Assembly: GCA_964648485.1 (NCBI GenBank) | Contig: CAZYOF010000004.1 | Location: 62,001-126,000, forward strand | Length of the DNA: 64,000 nucleotides | Direction of reading: 5' to 3' | Source of the DNA: DAIOEK01 sp964648485 | GTDB taxonomy: Bacteria > Chloroflexota > Anaerolineae > Anaerolineales > Anaerolineaceae | Part shown: piece by piece, positions 18,101 to 23,673 of the stretch | How positions within the stretch are numbered: position 1 is the stretch's first letter | How the letters are laid out: each line of letters opens with the position of its first letter | Program-made: the position numbers and the translations under genes | The notes under the pieces: generated by a model | Database searches by the model: none | The model's input: only the letters and a program-made list of their open reading frames with translations | What the model was told of the DNA's origin: nothing

Positions 18101-18977
18101 AACAAAGACCGGAAAACCAATGGGGTTTGTCACGGTAGAAGATGTTCAAGGCGAAGTTGAACTGGTGTTATTTCCCCGTACCTGGGATAAATGTTCCCAG
18201 ACAATTAAGATAGATGAGGTTTTGGTGGTAGAAGGGAAGGTTGATAATGATGGATCTTCCTCAAAAATACTGGTGGATTCTGTTCAGTGTTTAAAGTCAG
18301 AAGATATGCAGGGTGGAAATTCGATCGATGGATCCGATAGTAAAGTTGCCCCATCCGTTGGGCAACAATCGATGCGGGAAGAGAGAAAAATTAAGAATGT
18401 GATCGTCCCTCCAGCCCCACATACAGAGGACATAGAACCTGATTGGGATACTGAAATCCCTGAACCTGACTTTGGTTTCAATGAAATATCAGATTTTCCA
18501 GAAGAGAATACTGACCCATTGGCAAATTGGATGGCTGGAGACCCAGGTTTGGAAGAAATCACAGAGACACCCAAAATTGAATCACCCCAAGTAAAGCAGG
18601 TTTTTAACAGTTTGAAAGAAAACATGGCGATATATTCACAGAAGGAAGAACTGGGTTCTTTGAAGACAATTTCTGTAGAACCCACTTATATCACTCCTCC
18701 TACGGCAGAGAAAGATTCTGAACGGAAGCGTGTAGTGATTTACATCCGTGCATCGGGGAATCTGGAAAGAGATTTACGAAAGATGAAAATTATCCAGGGA
18801 ACTTTGTTATCCTTCCCGGGAAAAGATTATTTCGCATTCCAGATTTTTGAGAAGGGTAAAGGTACATTAATTGAATTTCCAAACTACACCACGAAAGTGT
18901 GTAATGAACTCCTGGATAGGTTAACTCATGTTGTAGGTCCAGACAAGATTCAGGTGGAAAAAATTAATATCCAATAA
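15108..18977 (+). CDS. dnaE: DNA polymerase III alpha subunit
   Basis: 1289 residues, the replicative polymerase. N-terminal PHP domain with HLHVHSTYSLLDG and LTDHGTMFGA looks intact, as in lineages where PHP has proofreading or metal-binding activity. The palm carries PDIDLDFQDDKR with catalytic aspartates, preceded by GRGSAAGS-like ARGSAAGSMVAY. A sliding-clamp-binding peptide QMSLF lies near residues 914-918, followed by an OB-fold domain (VKIAGLVTKFRPYQTKTG). About 220 further residues follow: an acidic, Pro/Glu-rich linker (about 1065-1200) and a last folded segment starting RVVIYIRASG. E. coli DnaE has 1160 residues. The gene is alone between a terminator and the DUF3090 gene. Confidence 0.97.
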   Translation: MSFAHLHVHSTYSLLDGFSDVKKLVNKVKEMGMSSIALTDHGTMFGAIEFYNAATAAGVKPIIGLEAYMAARRMTDRDGKIDKHSSHLLLLAENQNGYQNLLKIATAAQLDGFYYFPRIDHEFLAKHSEGLIATSGCMAAEIPRAIVTGEIEAVRKKMDWYYDIFGKENFFLELQQHNIKELPMINKALLDLGSRYEARYIATNDVHYINPDDARLQDVLLAVQTGSRLDDPDRFRMDDPSYYLRSPEEMAQIFAEVPEALSNTLLIAERCHVDLEKKGYHLPTFDVPEGFTTQSYLRKLCEEGLHRRYGAKANDPKIRERLEYELDVIHKMGFDAYFLIVSDLCRYATQEGVWYNARGSAAGSMVAYTLDITLVEPIDHGLIFERFLNPGRIEMPDIDLDFQDDKRAKIMQYCATKYGSDKVAQIITFGTMGARAALRDVARVMSIPIPEVDRIAKMIPTIPGKPMGLLDAVQESPELQEVYSQDSRVRNLIDTASQMEGTVRNAGTHAAGVIIADKPIVEYAPLHRPTNGSEDSPIKSVVQYEMSHVDKLGLLKVDFLGLITLTIMQRACDLIRERHGVDYNLQNIPTDDPETYEFIGKGHTAGVFQLEGSGMTRWLVQMKPRTLANVIAMVALFRPGPMDFIPQYIRRMHGEEEVSYRHPALEPIMKETYGIAIYQEQVMFAAIDLAGYSASEADDLRKAISKKKKEAIEKHREKFVKGAIERGIPKETASGIFEDWENFARYGFNKSHAAEYGVVAVQTAFLKTHYTVEYMTALLSASASQTDKVAEYVADCRAMDIEVLPPDVNFSQWDFSVEDQPDKTPAIRFGLGAVKNVGTAPVSMIVDGRRNTRFTDLTDFAKRVDLRSVGKRSLEGLIKVGALDSLGQRQAMFNALDRIMNVSAAHFRAVESGQMSLFGMGNGVSEEIILPPVRNVDRRETLNWEKELIGLYVSAHPLTPYLPYLDKVVTHYAGQLKDIASGEKVKIAGLVTKFRPYQTKTGKPMGFVTVEDVQGEVELVLFPRTWDKCSQTIKIDEVLVVEGKVDNDGSSSKILVDSVQCLKSEDMQGGNSIDGSDSKVAPSVGQQSMREERKIKNVIVPPAPHTEDIEPDWDTEIPEPDFGFNEISDFPEENTDPLANWMAGDPGLEEITETPKIESPQVKQVFNSLKENMAIYSQKEELGSLKTISVEPTYITPPTAEKDSERKRVVIYIRASGNLERDLRKMKIIQGTLLSFPGKDYFAFQIFEKGKGTLIEFPNYTTKVCNELLDRLTHVVGPDKIQVEKINIQ

Positions 18978-19042
18978 TATTTTCTACAAAAGTGTAGACG
19001 AACCATTGAAATGGCTATTAAAGCCAGAATCCGGAGATATGA

Positions 19043-19570
19043 ATGACAAGAGTAGATATGGATCTAAAACCAGTTGACCGTATTACTGTAGATGCCATCG
19101 GACAACCGGGTTCACGGGTTTTCTATATTCAAGCACAAAAACAAGATCAGGTGGTGACGATTCTTGTAGAAAAAATTCAGGTGCAGACTATCTGTGTTGG
19201 AGTTGAACAGTTTCTAGCGGAAATTGCTCAGAAATATCCAGATATCTCACGAGTGGATGATGATTACCGTGAAGAAGATATGCGTATCACTCCACCGGTT
19301 GACCCATTATTCCGTGCGGGAGAAATTGGTCTGGCTTATTCTGTAGATGATGACCTGGCAATCTTTATCGTCAAAGAAATTCCCACTACACAGCTGGTGG
19401 AAGCAGAATTGGGAGAAGTTCGCTTTTGGTGTACCAGGGCGCATATGTCTGCCCTCAGCAAGTGGGGGATTGAGCTTTCGGGTAGAGGCAGACCGATTTG
19501 CCCACAATGTGGGGAACCAATGGCTCCTGAAGGGCATCTCTGCCCCAAAAAGAACGGGCATAAAAAATAG
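19043..19570 (+). CDS. DUF3090 family protein
   Basis: 175 residues (170 if the in-frame ATG at 19058 is used). The family features are visible: LKPVDRITVDAIGQPGSRVFYIQ at the start, PLFRAGEIGLAYSVDDD in the middle, VRFWCTRAHMSAL, and a C-terminal zinc-ribbon-like CPQCGEPM...C. DUF3090 proteins (TIGR03847) are found in Actinobacteria and Chloroflexi next to a SCO1664-type protein and a histidine-phosphatase-like protein; the function is unknown. Here the SCO1664-type gene is 1 kb downstream, with a lipoprotein gene inserted between, and no phosphatase-like gene in the window. CCGGAG precedes the ATG. Confidence 0.88.
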   Translation: MTRVDMDLKPVDRITVDAIGQPGSRVFYIQAQKQDQVVTILVEKIQVQTICVGVEQFLAEIAQKYPDISRVDDDYREEDMRITPPVDPLFRAGEIGLAYSVDDDLAIFIVKEIPTTQLVEAELGEVRFWCTRAHMSALSKWGIELSGRGRPICPQCGEPMAPEGHLCPKKNGHKK

Positions 19571-19600
19571 CTTGACAGTTGTAAATGAGTATAATTCTGG

Positions 19601-19631
19601 ATAGGAGGAAACGTCCCTCCTATTCTTTTTA
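19601..19631 (+). terminator. Terminator after the DUF3090 gene
   Basis: 8-bp perfect stem ATAGGAGG/CCTCCTAT (19601-19608 with 19616-19623), seven-base loop, then a T-rich run TCTTTTTA. It lies 20 bases before the lipoprotein ATG, so the lipoprotein needs its own promoter or readthrough. Confidence 0.75.
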
Positions 19632-19650
19632 TAAATTGAAAGGGTTGGAA

Positions 19651-20421
19651 ATGAAAAAGATATCTTTATCAGTAATAATAATTATGGTATTACTAACGGC
19701 CTGCAGTGCATCACCCACACAGGCGCCAGATCCTACACTTCCTCCAGTGCCTACTCAAGCGCCTACTGTCGAACCTACTGCTACCAGTGTGCCCCCTACA
19801 CCCACAATTGAGCCATCGCCGACCCCCATTCCGATTCTATTTCAGGATGATTTTGATGGGATTCTTGATGCGCAATGGCAGTGGGTAAGGGAAAACAAGA
19901 AATCATGGAGTCTCGAGAATAATGAAGGATGGTTAGAGATCGTTGCCGGGACAGGTGGTGTTGGCAGCGGAGATATTAGTAATCTTCTTTTACGTCCAGT
20001 GCCCGAAGGAAATTTCGAATTAGAGACAAAAGTTAAATTTAAACCCGTTGGAGATTATCAACTGGCAGGTTTGTTGATCTATGAAAGCGCGGCAAATTTT
20101 ATACAATTCGGCCGGGCTTTCTGCGATGCACCGAATGTTTGTGCAGGTGATGGATATTATATGGATATGACTATTGGTGGTGCGCGTAACCCCGAGAATT
20201 TTGGCGTATCAGCAGCCGGGTCTGATACGGTTACTCTCAGGTTGAGAAAAGAGGGTAACACTTACACATCCTATATCAGTGAAGATGAACAAACCTGGAA
20301 GCTTATTGGCACATATACCAGTGAAATGAAACCATTGTTGATTGGATTAGTTGCGGGTCAGGCATGGTCTGCTCCACAGCCAGCTCAATTTGATTACTTT
20401 CTAATCAGACAACTACCTTAA
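19651..20421 (+). CDS. Lipoprotein with Pro/Thr linker and LamG-like (concanavalin-fold) domain
   Basis: 256 residues from the ATG at 19651 (AAAGGG upstream). MKKISLSVIIIMVLLTAC is a lipoprotein signal with the Cys at position 18. A long linker rich in Pro and Thr follows to about residue 66, suited to spanning a cell wall. The rest (FQDDFDGILDAQWQWVRE, FELETKVKFKP, QLAGLLIYES, YTSYISEDEQTWKLIGTYT) resembles a beta-sandwich of the DUF1349/LamG type, often used for carbohydrate binding. An enzyme site is not evident. It is followed by a long-stem terminator. Confidence 0.8.
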   Translation: MKKISLSVIIIMVLLTACSASPTQAPDPTLPPVPTQAPTVEPTATSVPPTPTIEPSPTPIPILFQDDFDGILDAQWQWVRENKKSWSLENNEGWLEIVAGTGGVGSGDISNLLLRPVPEGNFELETKVKFKPVGDYQLAGLLIYESAANFIQFGRAFCDAPNVCAGDGYYMDMTIGGARNPENFGVSAAGSDTVTLRLRKEGNTYTSYISEDEQTWKLIGTYTSEMKPLLIGLVAGQAWSAPQPAQFDYFLIRQLP

Positions 20422-20444
20422 GCACCGTACAACTTAGTAGGTTG

Positions 20445-20517
20445 AGCCGATGGTTTGAATAATATAGAATGGGTAGAGACATTCTGATGAATTCAATGAC
20501 CATCGGCTTTATTTGTT
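20445..20517 (+). terminator. Long-loop terminator-like inverted repeat
   Basis: A perfect 10-bp pair AGCCGATGGT/ACCATCGGCT (20445-20454 with 20499-20508) closes a 44-base loop and is followed by TTATTTGTT. It may end the lipoprotein transcript. The right arm overlaps the region where a -35 box for the next gene would lie. Confidence 0.55.
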
Positions 20518-20519
20518 AA

Positions 20520-20525
20520 TATAGT
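20520..20525 (+). promoter_or_regulatory. -10 box of the SCO1664-type gene
   Basis: TATAGT five bases before the ATG at 20531; a weak -35 (ATGACC, 20496-20501) lies 18 bases upstream. If used, the mRNA would be essentially leaderless. Confidence 0.4.
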
Positions 20526-20530
20526 AGTAC

Positions 20531-21244
20531 ATGGAAAACAATAATAACCTTCATTCTTTGAAAACCGGGACCTTTAAATTGAAAGGACAATTTGTCCGCG
20601 GGTCGAATTACACATTCCTTGGCGAAGTTCAGTTGGATGGAGAATTAATACCTGTTGTGTATAAGCCTTCACGTGGAGAACAGCCGCTCTGGGATTTTCC
20701 GCAGAACACACTAGCAAAACGGGAGACCGCAGCCTTTTTATTCAGCCAGTGGCTCGGATTGAATCTGGTCCCGCCCACGGTGTATCGCAAAAAGGGTTTG
20801 CCATTCGGAAGTGGATCGGTACAGCTGTATATTCATCACGATGTAAATTACCATTACTTCAGCTTTTCAGATGAAGATCGGATGAGACTGGATATCGTTG
20901 CGCTCATGGATTTATTGATGAACAACGCAGACCGAAAAGGAAGCCATGTTCTAATAGACAGCAAAAATAATATTTGGTGTATTGACCATGGACTTTGTTT
21001 TCATAATGAAGACAAGCTGCGGACAGTCATCTGGGATTTCGCTGGTAAACCAATCCGGGGTGATCTGTTGGAGGATATTAAACGGCTGGTTGCCTCAAGA
21101 GAAGACATCCACATGGTTCTCAAACCATATCTAACGAGGGGCGAGATTAATTCAATGCTTCGCCGTGCGGTTCGTCTCCTCGAAAATCCGGTTTTCCCGA
21201 TCCCGGGTGCAGACAGGCGAATGTTTCCTTTTCCTCCGTTGTAA
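20531..21244 (+). CDS. SCO1664 family protein (PI3/PI4-kinase-like fold)
   Basis: 237 residues. It matches the SCO1664 (TIGR03843) pattern: FVRGSNYTFLGEVQLDG, PVVYKPSRGEQPLWDFP (the Lys as in a kinase ATP site), LMNNADRKGSHVLID and NIWCIDHGLCFH, where NxDRK and ID.G resemble the catalytic and metal-binding loops of phosphatidylinositol-kinase-like enzymes. The substrate is unknown. In other genomes the gene neighbours DUF3090 and a phosphomutase/phosphatase-like gene; the DUF3090 partner is here at 19043-19570. No Shine-Dalgarno is visible before the ATG. Confidence 0.87.
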   Translation: MENNNNLHSLKTGTFKLKGQFVRGSNYTFLGEVQLDGELIPVVYKPSRGEQPLWDFPQNTLAKRETAAFLFSQWLGLNLVPPTVYRKKGLPFGSGSVQLYIHHDVNYHYFSFSDEDRMRLDIVALMDLLMNNADRKGSHVLIDSKNNIWCIDHGLCFHNEDKLRTVIWDFAGKPIRGDLLEDIKRLVASREDIHMVLKPYLTRGEINSMLRRAVRLLENPVFPIPGADRRMFPFPPL

Positions 21245-21275
21245 AATAGAATATCAGAAAGTGTGTGAGGAAAAT

Positions 21276-22307
21276 ATGAAAGAATATAGATTGGTATTGG
21301 TTGGATTTGGAAATGTGGGCAAAGCTTTTACCCGGTTATTATTGGAAAAACGGGATGTATTGAATTTATCACTTGGTATAGGATATAAGGTAACTGGAAT
21401 CCTTACTGGCAGACATGGTGGTGTGATCAACCCAGATGGGATCGATATTGAAAAAGCGTTGGAGGTTCTTGCGGGAGGAGAGAATCTGGTATCTCTTTCA
21501 AACAGACCTGCACCTGAAGATGGAGTTTGCTTTATCAAAGCCTGTGATGGGGATGTATTAATTGAAACTACTCCTGTGAATCACCATTCTGGCCAGCCGG
21601 CCATTGATCACATTAAGACAGCCCTTGAAAAAGGAATGCATGCTGTGACTGCTAATAAAGGTCCTGTTGTTCATGGATATCGGATGCTCACAGATATTGC
21701 TGAGCAGAATGGAAAAAAGTTTTACTTTGAGTCCGCAGTGATGGATGGTGCGCCGATATTCTCCCTGTTTCGCGAGACTCTGCCGCTGGCTGATCTGATA
21801 AGTTTTAAGGGCGTACTAAATTCATGTACAAACATGATTCTGGGCAGGATGGAAAATGGTGAGAGTATGAAAGAAGCCATTAATTATGGGCAGCATATTG
21901 GTATAACAGAAACAGATCCTTCAGCAGATATTGACGGTTGGGATGCTGCGATTAAAGTAGCAGCTTTATCAACTGTTCTCATGGGAATACCGCTAACACC
22001 CCAGCAGGTGAACCGCTCGGGTATTCGCGAAATTTCCCAGGCTGATATTCAAATGGCAAAGTCAGAAGGGAAACGCTGGAAGTTAGTCTGCACTGCCGAT
22101 AGAAAAGGAAACCAAGTGATCGCGCAAGTCAAACCCGAAATGGTTTCGCCTGACTCCGTTTTGTATTCTATCCAGGGAACAAGCTCGTATTGTCAATTTA
22201 TGCTGGATTCGCTGCCTGGTTTGGGTGTGGTGGAATCAGATCCGGGTCCAAAAACAACTGCCTATGGTATGTTTGCCGATTGGCTGAATTGTATAAAAAA
22301 TGAGTAA
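21276..22307 (+). CDS. hom: Homoserine dehydrogenase (short form)
   Basis: 343 residues from the ATG at 21276, with GAGGA 7 bases upstream. NAD(P)-binding GFGNVGKAF is at the N-terminus, VTANKGPVVHGYRML is the conserved family loop, and NSCTNMIL with DPSADIDGWDAAIKVAAL carries the substrate-binding Asp and catalytic Lys. It reduces aspartate semialdehyde to homoserine on the way to threonine and methionine. There is no C-terminal ACT domain, so feedback control by threonine through that domain is not expected. folK starts six bases after the stop, so the genes form one operon. Confidence 0.92.
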   Translation: MKEYRLVLVGFGNVGKAFTRLLLEKRDVLNLSLGIGYKVTGILTGRHGGVINPDGIDIEKALEVLAGGENLVSLSNRPAPEDGVCFIKACDGDVLIETTPVNHHSGQPAIDHIKTALEKGMHAVTANKGPVVHGYRMLTDIAEQNGKKFYFESAVMDGAPIFSLFRETLPLADLISFKGVLNSCTNMILGRMENGESMKEAINYGQHIGITETDPSADIDGWDAAIKVAALSTVLMGIPLTPQQVNRSGIREISQADIQMAKSEGKRWKLVCTADRKGNQVIAQVKPEMVSPDSVLYSIQGTSSYCQFMLDSLPGLGVVESDPGPKTTAYGMFADWLNCIKNE

Positions 22308-22313
22308 TTATTT

Positions 22314-22811
22314 ATGACTGGATATGAAGTGTTTCCTGTCTTTATTTCATTAGGCAGCAATATTGAACCGCGGGCTGAATTCCTTCAATCCGCTAGAACC
22401 GATTTGGAAGCACAGATAGAGATTACCCGGTTATCTGCCATTTACGAAACTGAACCCTGGGGTTTTTCTGAACAGGCTTGCTTTCTTAACCAGGTGGTGG
22501 AGTGCAAAGTTTCGCTTCCACCGATGGATCTCTTGTACTTTTTAAAAAAAATTGAGAAGAATGTTGGGCGAAAACCCACCTTCCGGTTTGGTCCACGGGA
22601 GATAGATCTGGATATCCTGTTGTATGGAGACCAGATAATTAATGAAGAAACCCTGATAATTCCGCATCCACGAATGATTGAAAGAGCATTTATCCTTGTT
22701 CCTCTTTCGGAACTGGCTTCTGACTTGCAGTTACCCGGTATGGATTTATCTGTAAGTTCCGCCATTGCATCTGTTGATTCAATCGGTGTGAAATTATGGA
22801 CTGGAGTGTAG
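22314..22811 (+). CDS. folK: 2-amino-4-hydroxy-6-hydroxymethyldihydropteridine pyrophosphokinase
   Basis: 165 residues, usual for FolK. Signatures: FISLGSNIEPR near the N-terminus, YETEPWGFSEQACFLNQVVE in the middle, and FGPREIDLDILLYGD with the two metal-binding aspartates, then IPHPRMIERAFILVPL. It adds pyrophosphate from ATP to the pterin before FolP acts. The following folP starts one base after the stop. No folB or folE lies in the window. Confidence 0.95.
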   Translation: MTGYEVFPVFISLGSNIEPRAEFLQSARTDLEAQIEITRLSAIYETEPWGFSEQACFLNQVVECKVSLPPMDLLYFLKKIEKNVGRKPTFRFGPREIDLDILLYGDQIINEETLIIPHPRMIERAFILVPLSELASDLQLPGMDLSVSSAIASVDSIGVKLWTGV

Positions 22812-22812
22812 C

Positions 22813-23673
22813 GTGAGTAAGGCGTTGTTAGAGTGGGGCAGCCGAACCTTTGTGATGGGTATACTGAATATCACACCTGATAGTTTTTCAGGTGATGGAT
22901 TAATGAGTACCCCTCATATCATAAAAACTGCTGTTAATAAGGCACTAAGTTATGAAGAAAATGGCGCTGATATCCTTGATATTGGTGGAGAATCTACCCG
23001 ACCAGGTTCCCATCCCGTTAATGAAAAAGAAGAAATCGAGCGAATTTTACCTGTAATTCGTGAAATTAGAAAAAAAACAGGGTGTATTATCTCTGTTGAC
23101 ACATACAAAGTGAATGTCGCTGAAGCCGCATTAGACGCAGGAGCGGATTGGATCAATGATGTTTGGGCATTACAGCGGGATAAAAAAATGACGGCGCTAG
23201 CTGCAAAGAGAAGCTGCCCTGTTGTATTGATGCATAATTCTACCAGGATGGGTGAATATAACTTCGATTCACGATTAGGCGGAATGTATAGTGGCGCAGA
23301 ATTTAATGATGTTGTTCGGGAGGTGCGATCTGATTTGCAGGTACTTACTGGTTTAGCGTTGGATCATGGAATCAAACCAGAAAATTTAATTTTGGATCCA
23401 GGCATTGGTTTCGGAAAATCTGTTAAGCAAAATATGACTTTGATTAACCACCTGGATATCATAAGAACACTGGGATATCCGATTCTTCTGGGTGCTTCCC
23501 GCAAATCATTTATTGGCTTTAGCCAGGATTTGCCCCCTACGGAAAGATTAGAGGGATCTCTTGCTGCAGCGGTGGTCGGAATAGTCCGGGGTGTTGATAT
23601 TCTGCGGGTTCATGATGTTAAAGAGACTGTTAGGGCAGCTCGTCTGGCGGATGCAATAGTGAGGGGCAATTGA
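22813..23673 (+). CDS. folP: Dihydropteroate synthase
   Basis: 286 residues, GTG start. The two diagnostic patterns are present: MGILNITPDSFSGDG and DIGGESTRPGSHPV, followed by SVDTYKVNVAEAAL, INDVWAL, LDPGIGFGK and LLGASRKSF. It joins p-aminobenzoate to the pterin pyrophosphate made by FolK. Its stop overlaps the TTG start of the large PBP-like gene, so that protein is made from the same transcript as the folate genes. Confidence 0.95.
   Translation: MSKALLEWGSRTFVMGILNITPDSFSGDGLMSTPHIIKTAVNKALSYEENGADILDIGGESTRPGSHPVNEKEEIERILPVIREIRKKTGCIISVDTYKVNVAEAALDAGADWINDVWALQRDKKMTALAAKRSCPVVLMHNSTRMGEYNFDSRLGGMYSGAEFNDVVREVRSDLQVLTGLALDHGIKPENLILDPGIGFGKSVKQNMTLINHLDIIRTLGYPILLGASRKSFIGFSQDLPPTERLEGSLAAAVVGIVRGVDILRVHDVKETVRAARLADAIVRGN

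Noticed and set aside
18978..19042. Short inverted repeat TCTAC/GTAGA after dnaE
   Set aside because: Five base pairs with no T-run after it; too weak to call a terminator.
19572..19595. TTGACA and TATAAT before the lipoprotein gene
   Set aside because: The hexamers are near consensus but only 12 bases apart, too close for a normal promoter; a terminator hairpin follows directly.
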